From the NCBI RefSeq assembly GCF_026262505.1, contig NC_067207.1, positions 21,358,082 to 21,422,081 of the forward strand: a stretch of 64,000 nucleotides of DNA, in the 5' to 3' direction. Of this stretch, positions 10,013 through 20,392 are shown in pieces. Under the pieces are notes generated by a model. The model was not told where the DNA came from, searched no databases, and saw only the letters and a program-made list of their open reading frames with translations. Every line of letters starts with the position of its first letter. Positions within the stretch are counted from its first letter, which is position 1. The DNA is from Trichomonas vaginalis G3. Lineage: Eukaryota > Parabasalia > Trichomonadida > Trichomonadidae. A program made the position numbers and the translations under genes.

Positions 10013-10630
10013 ATGGCCTGCTGTGCCAATTTCACTCTTTTCTTAATCTCATTCCTTTCCATCGGCGTTATTGTTGCCGGGGCTTCATTCACAATCTACT
10101 TCATAGTTCATTATAAAATCAAAGAAATCACAGATAATAACACAATTTTAATTTACATCATTATCATTCTTGTTGCTTCAGCTTTCATTCTTGTATTCGC
10201 CATTTATGCATCGATTGCCAACGCTCGTTGCCCATCTTTCATCCTTGGCTTCATTCTCTTAGTCTACGCTGCTGCTGTTATTGGCGCAATTGTCCTCTAT
10301 ATCATGTTCAATTCCAAGGTTTGGGATACAATGCGTGAGAACTGGAAAAAGTACGAAGGAAAGAATGATACTGCAATTGGTAAAGCCATTGAAGAAATTG
10401 AAGGTGTTCTTCACTGCAAGCACTGGGATGATAGCAATGGCTCCTGCAAGACATTAATCGAAGACAAAGTCAAGAAGTTTGCCATTGCCATCTACGTTGT
10501 CTTCGGCTTAATTGCTCTTCTTCTCTTGTTCGCCTCAGGCCTTGCATTCTATAAGGTTTGCAGATCTGATTCTACTATCAGCAATGATAGTAAGGCTCCA
10601 ATGGAGCAGCCATTATCTTATGGCTGGTAA
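10013..10630 (+). CDS. Tetraspanin-like four-pass membrane protein
   Basis: The protein has 205 residues with four hydrophobic segments (about 8-32, 45-66, 73-98 and 153-178). A short first loop and a larger second loop (about 100-150) with two cysteines (LHCKHW and GSCKTL) give the tetraspanin layout. N-terminal CC residues could be palmitoylated. The CCG motif of animal tetraspanins is absent, as in divergent protist members. Trichomonad tetraspanins are surface and vesicle proteins linked to adhesion. The gene is isolated, with its own initiator upstream. A claudin-like four-pass protein is the alternative. Confidence 0.6.
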   Translation: MACCANFTLFLISFLSIGVIVAGASFTIYFIVHYKIKEITDNNTILIYIIIILVASAFILVFAIYASIANARCPSFILGFILLVYAAAVIGAIVLYIMFNSKVWDTMRENWKKYEGKNDTAIGKAIEEIEGVLHCKHWDDSNGSCKTLIEDKVKKFAIAIYVVFGLIALLLLFASGLAFYKVCRSDSTISNDSKAPMEQPLSYGW

Positions 10631-11212
10631 TTCTTAATAAACTTATATTTTATTTTTAATTAGTCGTCTCCTTTTTAATCAACATACTTGTCCTTCAATA
10701 ATTTATTTTTTTGTAATGGTGCTGCACGCCGATAATTATGAAGTATTCAATATGAAGAGCAGTTCCTCCATAATTATCCTTTTCATTAATATTTGCATCA
10801 TATGAAATTAACTTCCCCATTCCAATCCATCGGACTTGACTGGATAAATTCCATTTTCTTAATTACCATCTAGAAAATGATCAAAAATTCATTAGTATAT
10901 ATATGGAATCTCTGTGACCATTTCCAAATGGTGATCATTACATAGAAGATTAGCAATTTCCAAGTAAGACATTGCGAATAATTTCTGAAATGAGAGCATT
11001 TATAGGAATTGTTTGGTTGAATCAATGAAACCTCATTAATAGATTATATGATTACATTATCTCATCTCGAACTAAATTTCATAGTAAACATTGACTCCAA
11101 TTTGACAAAAAATTAAGCAAAGCACAAAATTCAATGAATTTTGTGTTTATCACACAAATTGATGCTTATTCATCTATATTTTATCCAAGATTGTTAATTT
11201 TCATTAAATTTG
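10631..11212. other. Intergenic stretch, no gene seen
   Basis: AT-rich spacer between the tetraspanin-like gene and the next gene on the same strand. I see no repeat or RNA gene in it. Confidence 0.6.
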
Positions 11213-11221
11213 TCACTTTTT
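11213..11221 (+). promoter_or_regulatory. Initiator element (TCACTTTTT)
   Basis: TCACTTTTT ends just before the ATG at 11224, with the A at 11215 as the predicted transcription start. This would give a leader of only about 9 bases, normal for trichomonads. Confidence 0.6.
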
Positions 11222-11223
11222 AG

Positions 11224-14088
11224 ATGAGCTTTGCTATCTCAGAGGTACTTTCGCCTACGAGCATAACAACAGCAGCTCTTATACCACAATTTAGTCCAAA
11301 TGGTGATGTTCTAGCTGCTGCTCGAGGAAATAGACTATATTTATACCCAATTGAAAACGATCTTCTCGGAACTCCACAAATTGTCAAATTATACGGAACA
11401 ATTCACAAAATTATTCCATTAAGTTCATCTATGGTATCAAACATTTTAGTAATATTAACAGATTTACGATCCTGCATCTTAAATTGTGATGATGATGGAA
11501 ATATCCACACAGTTTCTGCTGGTAATTTAACACCATCACCACCATGTCTTCCACTTGATGAAATAAAATACGCAGTGATCCCTTCAGCTTTAGTTATCAA
11601 GTTTCATAGTAACGATCTCACAGTCTATCCAATTACTTCAGAGTGTGAAATTGGCGCACCATTCCCAATAACAATTTCCTGCAAATCTATCGTCGATTTT
11701 GTTTTCATTGGTCCAATTTCCCGCGTTACTCGTCTTGCAGTCTTAACAGAAGAATATCACGACAATCCAAAACTTCATCTCTTCGAAATCGATCTTACAA
11801 ACAATTTAGGAACCGAAGATATCAACCAAACCATTTCATTACCAGAAGATACTTATATGATCTTCCCATATTTACCAGAAACTCACTCCGTTGTTATGAG
11901 CTTCTCAAGTCTCAAGGCAATCTCAGTGACATACGCCTCTGGTTTGCCTCCTAAACCGCAGAGTTATACAATATTTACTCCAAACAAGCTTGCTTGGTTT
12001 GCACAGATGAAAGAGAACTTCTACGCGTTCATTGATGATAAAGGAACCATCAGAGTTTCAGAAATTTCCGAAGATAATATGTTACGATTTACAGATCTCG
12101 GCAAAGCACCGATCCCATCATCAGTAGTTGCCGTCACAGGTTCTCTCCTGTTCGTTGCCGCCAAGGCCGGACCAGCGCATCTCTTCGAAGTCCAACACAC
12201 GAAGCTAGAAAAGAAGATGATCATTGACAACTCAGATTCTGTGAGGGAATTCACCGGGGAAACAATTCTCTTCCAATCCGCAATCGCTAAAGCAGAGCGC
12301 CAGATCAAACTGAAACCTTCATTCATACTCCAAATGAAAGGAATAACAAATATCTGGTCAAAACAAAACGATGAATCAGATTCAATAGTTCTATCGTCTC
12401 CTTCTCAATCTTACTTCCTCGAGGGAAGTGACGGTGTTTACGAGGAAAAAGAAGAAGAAAAGTTTACAAAGGATGAAACAACAATTTACTTCTCTTTTGA
12501 GCCGGTTATGATACAAGTAACTCCTTCAAAGGCTATATTTGGTAATACAAAAATTGAGGGAGATTTTATCGGCGCGAATTCTGACAATCAACGATTAATT
12601 TTGATTCAATCTGATTCTGCTTCTGTTTACGACTTAAATGATGATAAAGAGCTCCACAAATTCGATGGAATCTTCACTGCAGCAGCTTTCGGAGATGACG
12701 GTTGTCTATTGTTGGCAAATCTTGACAGAGTAACCGTTTTTGACAGAAAATTCAATGAAATCAACTCGTTTTCACTGATTTCCCCTGTCGTCAGTCTCTT
12801 CATGAAGCATAAAACTGTTTACGCAGCTCATGCTCAAAAAGGTGTGACACTTTTTGCTAATAACCGTTGTCACTTTTTCAATGTTGACGGATTTCATTCT
12901 GTCATCAAAGAAATCAACGGCAAAGTTGTTGTTTTCGGAGAGAACCCTGTATGTTTCGACGGCGGAAAACTCAAACATTATGGAAGTCCAAGAACGATAG
13001 ATGGCACGTTTTTAGGTGACCAAATAATTGTTCTTTCTCGTGATGGATTGACATTCTGTCAAGAACAGCGTGAATCCTTCCAAGTCACAACATTTTCTGA
13101 TGAGAAAATGCCAATGATGTTCAGACAAATAAATGGCGGTTATGTTTATGCCATTTCTGACATGATTTACGCGTCAAAAGATTTTATTTCTGCCAGAAAA
13201 ACATTTTTGAATCCGGACAACGGCAAAATCTTCAAACTCGAATCAGACGTTGTTTTCATGGAGTTTGTTGAAGGTGTTTTAGTTGTCCTGACAAAAAGAA
13301 ACATCCACCTGTTTATTGCGGACTCCCCCTCATCAATTTATGAATGCAATGTCCACAAGAATCATCAGGACGGAATATCACTTGGTGTTTACAAGAACCA
13401 GCTCTATGTTATTTATCTTCATTCTGTTAAGTTCTATCATGTCGAGAGAACTATTAATGGCGTTGAATTTGCTGATTCTGGCACACCAAGATTGGATAAT
13501 CATCAAGCAATTGTTTGTGGAAATTGTGGCTCAAATCTCTTTGTTTTTGGCGATGAAGATGGAAGAATAAGAATTTTCGCAGGCAATGAAATGAAAGAGA
13601 TTGCGAATGGAACAATTTCGCACAAGATCTCTAAGATTTCTGTTCTTGGTGATTCTGTTTTGGTTGGAACAAGTTATGGTGAAATTATCGCTGTCTCTCC
13701 AATGAACGACAGTGCGAAACAAGTCAAGATTGAAAGCGCTTCTTCTTTGTCGGCAGGATTCCCAATCACAGCCATTTCAAAGGAATACGATGGCTATTTG
13801 TTGGTTGGAAATCAGCTTGGACAAGTGTTTAAGGTAACAAAGAGATCTCATCCAAGAGGTTTCTCTGATGTTTACCAGGTGATCGAACAGAAAGTTTTCT
13901 CTGAAGGTCACCTCAATAAGATGTTAGAAAGGTCTGTAATGTTTAAGAGATATATATTGAGATCTGAGAGATTCGTGGATATGGATTTGATCAACGACTT
14001 CTTAGAAATGTCGCCTGAACAACAACAAAGTATTCTAGAATCTCAGATAAATAGAGATGATGCTTTGGCTACTTTACTTCTTTATTAA
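11224..14088 (+). CDS. DDB1/CPSF160/SF3B3 (CPSF-A) family beta-propeller protein, most like DDB1
   Basis: The protein has 954 residues and is mostly short beta strands, as in the triple-propeller CPSF-A family. The start resembles DDB1: a variable first strand, RGNRLYLYPI, then VKLYGTIHKI and a hydrophobic strand ending SCILN. The C-terminal end carries the family helix signature FVDMDLINDFLEMSPEQQQ (DDB1 has a similar phrase with a Gly in place of Met). DDB1 is the adaptor of CUL4 ubiquitin ligases; its relatives act in splicing (SF3B3) and 3' end cleavage (CPSF160). It is shorter than human DDB1 (about 1140 residues). The stop is followed at once by A-rich sequence containing TAAA-type processing motifs. 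Assignment to DDB1 rather than a sister protein is likely but not certain. Confidence 0.7.
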   Translation: MSFAISEVLSPTSITTAALIPQFSPNGDVLAAARGNRLYLYPIENDLLGTPQIVKLYGTIHKIIPLSSSMVSNILVILTDLRSCILNCDDDGNIHTVSAGNLTPSPPCLPLDEIKYAVIPSALVIKFHSNDLTVYPITSECEIGAPFPITISCKSIVDFVFIGPISRVTRLAVLTEEYHDNPKLHLFEIDLTNNLGTEDINQTISLPEDTYMIFPYLPETHSVVMSFSSLKAISVTYASGLPPKPQSYTIFTPNKLAWFAQMKENFYAFIDDKGTIRVSEISEDNMLRFTDLGKAPIPSSVVAVTGSLLFVAAKAGPAHLFEVQHTKLEKKMIIDNSDSVREFTGETILFQSAIAKAERQIKLKPSFILQMKGITNIWSKQNDESDSIVLSSPSQSYFLEGSDGVYEEKEEEKFTKDETTIYFSFEPVMIQVTPSKAIFGNTKIEGDFIGANSDNQRLILIQSDSASVYDLNDDKELHKFDGIFTAAAFGDDGCLLLANLDRVTVFDRKFNEINSFSLISPVVSLFMKHKTVYAAHAQKGVTLFANNRCHFFNVDGFHSVIKEINGKVVVFGENPVCFDGGKLKHYGSPRTIDGTFLGDQIIVLSRDGLTFCQEQRESFQVTTFSDEKMPMMFRQINGGYVYAISDMIYASKDFISARKTFLNPDNGKIFKLESDVVFMEFVEGVLVVLTKRNIHLFIADSPSSIYECNVHKNHQDGISLGVYKNQLYVIYLHSVKFYHVERTINGVEFADSGTPRLDNHQAIVCGNCGSNLFVFGDEDGRIRIFAGNEMKEIANGTISHKISKISVLGDSVLVGTSYGEIIAVSPMNDSAKQVKIESASSLSAGFPITAISKEYDGYLLVGNQLGQVFKVTKRSHPRGFSDVYQVIEQKVFSEGHLNKMLERSVMFKRYILRSERFVDMDLINDFLEMSPEQQQSILESQINRDDALATLLLY

Positions 14089-14918
14089 AAAATAAAACTT
14101 ATTAATATTTTAATATCCTTGAATTATTCTTAGTTTGCTCTAAACTTGAAATCATTATCTTCGCGTCTATCTGTCAAAATATGATGGAATTGTAAAGTTT
14201 AAAGATGAAGAATTTCTCGAATTTGAAAAATCATGTTAAGAAGGAATTTACTTTTTATGATGTTATATAATTAAAATATAAGTTAAATCTTCAGAACTAC
14301 AATCAATGATTAAAAATTTTAAAAAAATCCAATAAATAGTACCATGCTTTGGTAGATTATGGTTTATTTTAAGCAATTAAGACGACAATATAATCCATTC
14401 TGTATAAATCCTATTTCAAGTCGTAAAAAGCAAATTTGTCAGCAGTTAATGCCTTATTTTGCAACTGTTTAAGGTCATGGGAGATACTAGAAATCTTATT
14501 GTTACATGCTAAGTTCGGTCAACGATAGAAATTGAGTGGAAATTAATCGTCGAGGAAGTACGATTATGTAAAGTAAAAAAATGTTGTGGGATTTTTAATA
14601 TTATATATTATTTTATAATAAAATTTTTTTGAGTCATTTTAAGAAGCACATATAATTTTTTGAATTTAAAAATTAAAGTAGTGTCAAACGAATTTATCAC
14701 TTAATTTAATACTCAGGTTTCTTAAAATTAATGAAAAAAAGGTTTTCTGAGAACTTTTGAGAATGGTTTTCAAATTCCATTATTGAAAAAATATAGGTAT
14801 TGTATGAAATTCAAACTCTATATTTATTAAAATTCTAAATTTTTAATAAAATAACTTTTCAGAGGAATATGATTTTGAATGGTTGATTAATAAGTATAAA
14901 AATGTCTACGATTTTAAG
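14089..14918. other. Intergenic stretch, no gene seen
   Basis: AT-rich spacer without a reading frame of note. It leads into the host hairpin array in which the Maverick block sits. Confidence 0.6.
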
Positions 14919-15003
14919 GAGGGAATTGTTCCTTATGAGGTATACATCATAACTATATACCTCATAAGGAACAATTCCCTCTTGATAGCTGGGAAACTTT
15001 CTC
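14919..15003. repeat. Left part of a host long-hairpin array
   Basis: 14919-14944 pairs perfectly with 14956-14981 (26-bp stem, 11-base loop). 14984-15003 (GATAGCTGGGAAACTTTCTC) is the left arm of a second hairpin; its right arm is 45330-45349, on the other side of the Maverick block. The array continues there. Confidence 0.9.
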
Positions 15004-15014
15004 TGAATAACTTA

Positions 15015-15422
15015 AGTAGTAGGATATGACGGGTTTAGTGACTTTTTTTGTTACATCTATATATAGACGATGCATTAAAATATATTTATTTATAAATCAT
15101 TAAAAAATTAACATTAATTTTAAAATAATTTATTTTTTTATCTTTTATAAAAGAAGCTATATATAGATGATGTCAGATATTCCGCGATTAATTAAACATT
15201 GTTTAAATCCTGAATGGGTTAAACTTCAATTTAAAAATGAAGATTGTGAATTATTAAATGAATATGAAAGCCAAAATAAGCTAATGAGGTATAAATATAA
15301 TGATAAAGAATATTTAATTTCATGGAATCAATGGAGTCATAATCAAAGACCTCATAAACGAGAAGAAGAAATTGAAAATAATGAAATGGAAATCATTGAT
15401 GACATTAAAGAGGATGGAATTC
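15015..15422. repeat. Left terminal inverted repeat
   Basis: It pairs with 44909-45316 over 408 bp with few differences. It holds the terminal AGTAGTAGG, a short palindrome CTATATATAG and the first 85 or so codons of the terminal gene, so the gene start is present at both ends of the block. Confidence 0.9.
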
Positions 15423-15757
15423 CTAAATTTTGTAGAAAAACCTTTAGAACTAAGTTAGGAGCATATAAACGTAGAGTATTAAATCCTGAATATCTTAAAC
15501 ATCAATTTAAAAAGGAAGACTGTGAATTATTAAACGCTAATGAATATGAAAATGCTAAATCAAAACTGAGATATAAATATATTGGAAGTGATGAAAGGTG
15601 TAAAGATAAAGATAAAGTTTATTCAGTTTCATATAATAACTGGCACACGTTAGGGATAAGAAAACATTTAGGAGATTATGGTAAAAGTTCCGAATTCTTC
15701 AAATCTAGTATGTACGAGAGAATAAAAGAAATTAGAAATAATTATTTTCATGAATGA
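15167..15757 (+). CDS. Maverick terminal gene: two-repeat protein with DNA-binding-like repeats
   Basis: The protein has 196 residues in two similar halves. Each has the pattern LNPE[WY][LV]K..F..EDCELLN..E, then YKY and a [VI]S[WY]N.W ending. This spacing resembles the repeat seen beside HNH endonucleases and in giant-virus proteins (a glycine/cysteine-Leu-Leu-Tyr-Lys-Asn type domain), but the zinc cysteines of that family are not seen. A DNA-binding role at the element ends is an inference. The first half lies in the terminal repeat and is therefore also encoded at 44850-45164. The start is the double ATG at 15167, just after CTATATATAG. Confidence 0.6.
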   Translation: MMSDIPRLIKHCLNPEWVKLQFKNEDCELLNEYESQNKLMRYKYNDKEYLISWNQWSHNQRPHKREEEIENNEMEIIDDIKEDGIPKFCRKTFRTKLGAYKRRVLNPEYLKHQFKKEDCELLNANEYENAKSKLRYKYIGSDERCKDKDKVYSVSYNNWHTLGIRKHLGDYGKSSEFFKSSMYERIKEIRNNYFHE

Positions 15758-15858
15758 AAGATTCACTACCATAATGAAATAAAAAAATTTTTCAAAAATC
15801 AACTTTAAAAATTCACGTCTTACATTTTTGAATAATTTATTTTTTTAATTCGTAAGAA

Positions 15859-16332
15859 ATGAGTGAATCAAAATTCGTGACTGTGAATCAATTAATGGAT
15901 AAACTTTCACCAATTCTCACCCAGGTTAAACAAGTAGACGTTTATTTTGATGATTACATACAAAGTTTATTTTATAAAGGTAAGTTTAATATTAAACCTA
16001 TTGCTTTTGCATTTGATGGTAAATTAATCGAAAATTCAAAAAATTGGGAATTAATTCCGGATATTGAATTTATAACAAATATTAAGGATAAATGGTTTAA
16101 ACAACAAAACCACCTCACTAAAGTTCTTTGTAGATTAATGATTAAAACTGAGGAAAAAGAATTTAACGGGTTTAAATATCATCCATGTAAAATTTTAGAA
16201 CTTGGTAACGAAAAACTTCAGAAAAAATTAAATGAAAGACTATCAAAAGATAAAGTTGAAAGAGTAAATAAACTCGCTAATGGTAATGGTAATGATGAAG
16301 ATGAATTTGATGAGTTCAACATAGAACTTTAA
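15859..16332 (+). CDS. Maverick conserved protein, 157 residues, unknown
   Basis: I do not recognise a family. The protein is acidic and Lys-rich with a VDVYFDDY segment near residue 30, an ELIPDIEF segment in the middle, and a charged, probably helical C-terminal third. A closely related 159-residue copy lies at 52444 in E4 in the same position. The start is preceded by TTTATTTTTTTAATTCGTAAG, the element-type upstream motif. It converges with the next gene with only four bases between stops. Confidence 0.6.
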   Translation: MSESKFVTVNQLMDKLSPILTQVKQVDVYFDDYIQSLFYKGKFNIKPIAFAFDGKLIENSKNWELIPDIEFITNIKDKWFKQQNHLTKVLCRLMIKTEEKEFNGFKYHPCKILELGNEKLQKKLNERLSKDKVERVNKLANGNGNDEDEFDEFNIEL

Positions 16333-16336
16333 GAAA

Positions 16337-16705
16337 CTAATGATTATTTGAATTTATGAAATCAATTATTTGATTCATTCTTTCTTCAATCTCTTCTATT
16401 CTTTTTGTTAAATCATCAATTTTCATTAATGAGGTGATTCTTGATTGAGGAATAGATTTCAAACTAACCACTCCTTTTATTTTTGAAATTTTGAATCCAT
16501 CAACTTTAAACATTTTATTCAATTTACATGTTGTCAATTCTTCAAATAATTTTTTATTATTAGCATAATAGTCATTAAATTCTTCAACAGATGAAAAAAT
16601 TTTTATTTCAGTAATTGGTTTAACAACGTTTATTTTTTGTTGAACATTTTCACTTTCATTTATTTCTTCCTCCTCTGTTTCATTTATTTTTAAAATCGGT
16701 TTCAT
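16337..16705 (-). CDS. Maverick conserved protein, 122 residues, probable coiled coil
   Basis: The first third is acidic. The C-terminal end (SRITSLMKIDDLTKRIEEI, then ERMNQIIDF) is a heptad-like helix suited to forming a trimer or dimer. No known family. This locus is the place where other Mavericks have landed: the E1/E2 junction at 27524 and the E3/E4 junction at 51846 both lie in copies of this gene. Confidence 0.6.
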   Translation of the reverse strand: MKPILKINETEEEEINESENVQQKINVVKPITEIKIFSSVEEFNDYYANNKKLFEELTTCKLNKMFKVDGFKISKIKGVVSLKSIPQSRITSLMKIDDLTKRIEEIEERMNQIIDFINSNNH

Positions 16706-16771
16706 TTATCATTAAATAAAAATTAGAATATAAGTGATGAAATATATTTTTTAATTAATATTAAATCAGAA

Positions 16772-17008
16772 ATGGCGGCAGGATTCTTTAAAAAATTATG
16801 GGATGGAATTAAGAAAGCTGCGGGTTGGGTTTATAAAAAGATTATTAAACCCATTGCAAACTTTTTGGCACCAGTAGCGAAAACGGCAGGAACTATCATA
16901 GGTGGAGTATTAGGTACTAAAGCAGGTAATCCGGCGATGGGAGCACAAGCAGGTAACGCAATTGGTGGAATAGCTGAAGGAATACTTAATAAAATAGGAG
17001 GTAGATAG
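16772..17008 (+). CDS. Small amphipathic, glycine-rich virion-type protein (78 residues)
   Basis: The N-terminus MAAGFFKKLWDGIKKAAGW and the following KKIIKPIANFL form an amphipathic cationic helix of the membrane-active kind. The second half is a Gly/Ala-rich hydrophobic stretch (IIGGVLG, AIGGIAEG). This two-part design recalls the membrane-lytic small capsid proteins of adenoviruses and adintoviruses (protein VI or X type). IIGG followed by V fits the consensus of adenovirus-type maturation protease sites. Three near-identical copies (27611, 53376) sit directly upstream of the capsid gene. Function is inferred. Confidence 0.55.
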   Translation: MAAGFFKKLWDGIKKAAGWVYKKIIKPIANFLAPVAKTAGTIIGGVLGTKAGNPAMGAQAGNAIGGIAEGILNKIGGR

Positions 17009-17032
17009 TGGAAAAATAAATAAATATTATTT

Positions 17033-17248
17033 TTATCTTAGTATCGGTTGAAGTCTTTGATAAACTTTTTCTCCTTTATTTAATATTTCTCTTATTGGGG
17101 CAGCTTTTGGTGTTATTGATTCAGCAACGTCACTAATTGCTTCTTTATTCTTAAATATCCAATTTGCTCCTTTCTTCATTGTTTCCCAAACTTTATGCGC
17201 TCCTCTTTTTACTTTATCCCACAGTTTCTTAAATATACCTGCAGCCAT
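17033..17248 (-). CDS. Second small amphipathic protein (71 residues), paralogue of the 78-residue one
   Basis: It shares the opening MAAG.FKKLWDKVKRGAHK with the 78-residue protein but lacks the glycine-rich half. The rest is a cationic helix, KEAISDVAESI and a C-terminal LQPILR. It converges on its paralogue with a 24-base gap and diverges from the capsid gene. The position suggests another membrane-active or DNA-packing virion protein; this is inference. Confidence 0.5.
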   Translation of the reverse strand: MAAGIFKKLWDKVKRGAHKVWETMKKGANWIFKNKEAISDVAESITPKAAPIREILNKGEKVYQRLQPILR

Positions 17249-17317
17249 AGTTGATTATTTCATTAAAATTAAAAATTCATTTTCATCTTTTAATTTTGAT
17301 TTTTTATTTATTAATAA

Positions 17318-18463
17318 ATGACGACTAACTATTTGGTGCCAAACACTAAACCGATTAATGGAAATGTGTTTCATTCATTTGAAAAGATAAATGAAATATT
17401 CGCAAAGAATGACGGTAGAAGATATTATAGAGAACTTGAAAGTTCATGCTATGACTCTGATGCTCCATATTTTGATGATAAACAAACTCATTTAAGAATT
17501 ACAAATCCGGCTCATGATGTGAACCAATTAGGTGACACATATATTAACCGCAAAGTTAAAGCAACTCTAGTTTCAAATAAAGCTTTCACATGTGATGCCG
17601 CTTTTAAATGCATACGTTTATTCGTTGGTTATCTTCAGATGGATTGCGCCCGTGAATCTTTCGCATTTGCAACATATAAACCAAAATCAGAAAGGAAAGT
17701 TAAAAAGTTTGTTCATTCGTTATATAATAATGTTCAAAAATATGATAACTCAGTATGCGGTAAATATATTGACCCTTCAGAAGTTTTCAAGAACGCAAAT
17801 GAAGAAGTTGATATCACTTTTGATATGATTATTCCAGTAAATGATTTGTTAGCATTTCAGGCGTTCGATGATTATCCTAAATCATTTGGTGATATCATTC
17901 TTAAATATTATGTTTTCAGGGATACTTTAGTATTTTGTCAGGTTGACCCGTTAAGAGTTGCTGATTTACAAAATTACGTTTATGAAAAGATAACTGATGA
18001 AAATTATGAAAAGATTATGAATCATGTTTATAAATATGATCGCAAATTCCAACAAATCGGACTTCCTGCCAAATTAATTACAAGCTTAGCCGCTACATCT
18101 GCTGACGCAACAGTTGATGACGTTATTATTTCATGCACAAAGATGGAAGTTTTAGAGGATAAATGCATTACACCAGGATACGGTTTAATTGAAGAATCAG
18201 TTAAAGCAATACCACGTTTATTCAGTAAGGAAGATCCATTCATGATTCCAGCTCAACATATTGACGTTCGTTCACTAAATGGAGGTTGCATCACTCCTGA
18301 AGGTATTAGCTCAGATTTCTCATATGCTCTTCATAATGTTACAGATGATTATAAGAATGCAATTAATGAATATATTCGGTCTATTAATTTCGATGAAAAT
18401 GCTAAAAATCAACTTCATGAACAAATACAGGGAATAATAGATTCAAAAGTTCCAGCAAAATAA
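17318..18463 (+). pseudogene. Shortened major capsid gene of E1
   Basis: The first 340 or so residues match the capsid proteins of E2 (28192) and E4 (53916) almost exactly. This copy is shortened and broken. No packaging ATPase follows it, unlike in E2 and E4. Confidence 0.75.
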
Positions 18464-18496
18464 AAGTTTAAATATATTTTTTTTATTCGATTATAA

Positions 18497-19162
18497 ATGA
18501 GAAGACGTTTCACTAGTCAAAAGAACACTAACGCAAAAGCAGAGATTACGGTTGGTTATAACGTAAATGATGATAAATCACGAATTATTCAAAATGTTAA
18601 AGTTAATGTTAGCCCTGAATTAACAAGGTCAGCAACTCAACCAAATTTATTAACTCGTGACTTACCGAAAAGGAGGAGGAGCAAAATAAAGAAGATGGAG
18701 ACCCAATCATTTTATCTGAACCTGGTAAAGAACCTGTTGAAATTCCCACTTATCCAACATACCCCCCACCTCTTTCATCAAACATCGAGAACCCATATAA
18801 AATGACATTAATTCTGAATTAATGAAAATTTACCGTGATATAATAATTAATAATATGATTCAATAATAAATTTAATTGACCAATCCGGTTTAATTATTTT
18901 ACCTTATGAATCATTAATTCACATTATCGCCATTCTTTGTGATGTTCAAGATTCAGACGTTAAGATTCAATTTTTCATAGATGATGAGGTTTCATGCTGC
19001 GGAACAGTTGCAAAAATAAATCCTATAAAGGATATTAGCACAATTAAGATATCAAAGAACGGAACAACAACTGAACTTCATTTAACATATAATGATATTT
19101 ATAATAAAATAGTTGATGAATATAAAATATCACTTGAAAAATTCTTTGTTAAGGCTATTTAA
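18497..19162 (+). pseudogene. E1 copy of the MRRRFTSQ protein gene
   Basis: It corresponds to the whole 218-residue gene at 31655 in E2 but is broken here (about two to three breaks). Its end overlaps the stop of the convergent gene on TTAA. Confidence 0.7.
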
Positions 19163-19638
19163 TATTCAAGCATTAACATTATCGAATGATAATCCTTTGA
19201 ATCATAATCAATAATAATTGACCTTTCACCAGTTTCTATCGTTTGTTTTATTTCTTTTTGTTCCCCACTATCCGGATCGGTCATTGTAATTGTTTTTGTT
19301 ATAGTATCAGCTTTATCTTTAACTTCAATCTTTTTTCCATCGGGATATTTAAACCAAAATTCCAAAAATTCGATATTGTCAATCTGTTCATATTTTAATC
19401 TATCAATTACATTTTTAATACCATCTGAAAATCTTATGAAATGGTCATTATATGGGTTTGATTGAACTAAATTTGAATGAAGTGAAATATAACCTGTTGA
19501 TGAATATGACACCGACTCATATTTTCTGAAAACACTAAAATTTATAACATGAATGAATTTCTTATTCGTTGAATTTATGAATTCTTGAGGTAATCTTATT
19601 CTAGTTTTATTTATCACTGGAAAATAACGCTTTACCAT
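19159..19638 (-). CDS. Maverick conserved protein, 159 residues, unknown
   Basis: I take the ATG at 19638 (MVKRYFPV); the frame is open further up but only with non-ATG starts. Beta-rich text with SYSSTGYISLHSNL in the middle and a long Lys/Thr/Asp-rich loop (KDKADTITKTITMTDPD) near the C-terminus suggests a small structural protein. No family recognised. It diverges from the next gene over only 19 bases and overlaps the preceding gene by the shared stop sequence TTAA. Confidence 0.55.
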   Translation of the reverse strand: MVKRYFPVINKTRIRLPQEFINSTNKKFIHVINFSVFRKYESVSYSSTGYISLHSNLVQSNPYNDHFIRFSDGIKNVIDRLKYEQIDNIEFLEFWFKYPDGKKIEVKDKADTITKTITMTDPDSGEQKEIKQTIETGERSIIIDYDSKDYHSIMLMLEY

Positions 19639-19657
19639 ATTTTTAATCGTAATAAAA

Positions 19658-20392
19658 ATGTCAATTATCAATATTATTTCGAATAATAGCTGTGAATTAA
19701 ATTAACAGTTTGCGGAATTTATAATGTTACTCTCGTTTCTGTGAGTGGTAAATTTAATCCCATTCTTTTAGACCCTTCAGATTATATATCATTTATTAAA
19801 GATGACCTTGAAAAAACGTATGATATGTATATAAATAATGTGATAGTGAAATGGGATATTAACATGATTTTAAGTTATTTAAATGAATCATTTATCGTAT
19901 GGTATGAAGAAAATTTTAAATCAAAACCCGATAAACTTTTTGAACTTGATGAAATAAATAACCTTATTAAATTCCCGCTGAAAATTAAATTTTGTACTCC
20001 TCATCTTCGTTCATTGTTGGGGATATTAAATTTTGAAAAGATGTTGGGGATGTTTGTATTCTGACACTGGTTCCAATTTCATTTTAATCAAATGTGATAA
20101 AGTTAATACCCCAATGAGATTTTCACATCAAACATTAGACCCTAACTCTTACCCATCAATACAAAACATTTTATCCATCAACTTAAACACATTTTCTTTA
20201 TCATATCCGTTTCAATTATCCGGGAATTCATTTATTCTTCATTCAAAAGATTTATCAAATATTAAATTTAGAATAACTGACCTATTTGATTGTGATTTAG
20301 AATTCATGAATGAAATATTATGGCAATTTCAAATAGAAAAAATAGGTGATGAGATAACGATTAAATATTTATTTTTAAATCATAATAAATGA
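19658..20392 (+). pseudogene. E1 copy of the penton-like gene
   Basis: It corresponds to the 246-residue gene at 34099 in E2. It is broken here (about two breaks). It lacks the 30-bp double-hairpin module found in the E2 copy. Confidence 0.7.

Noticed and set aside
12021-12326. 101-codon minus-strand frame
   Set aside because: Antisense shadow of the DDB1-like gene.
14919-14981. Long hairpin as a transcription terminator
   Set aside because: The stem is 26 bp and AT-rich, it is repeated in an array, and trichomonads do not use intrinsic hairpin terminators for protein genes.
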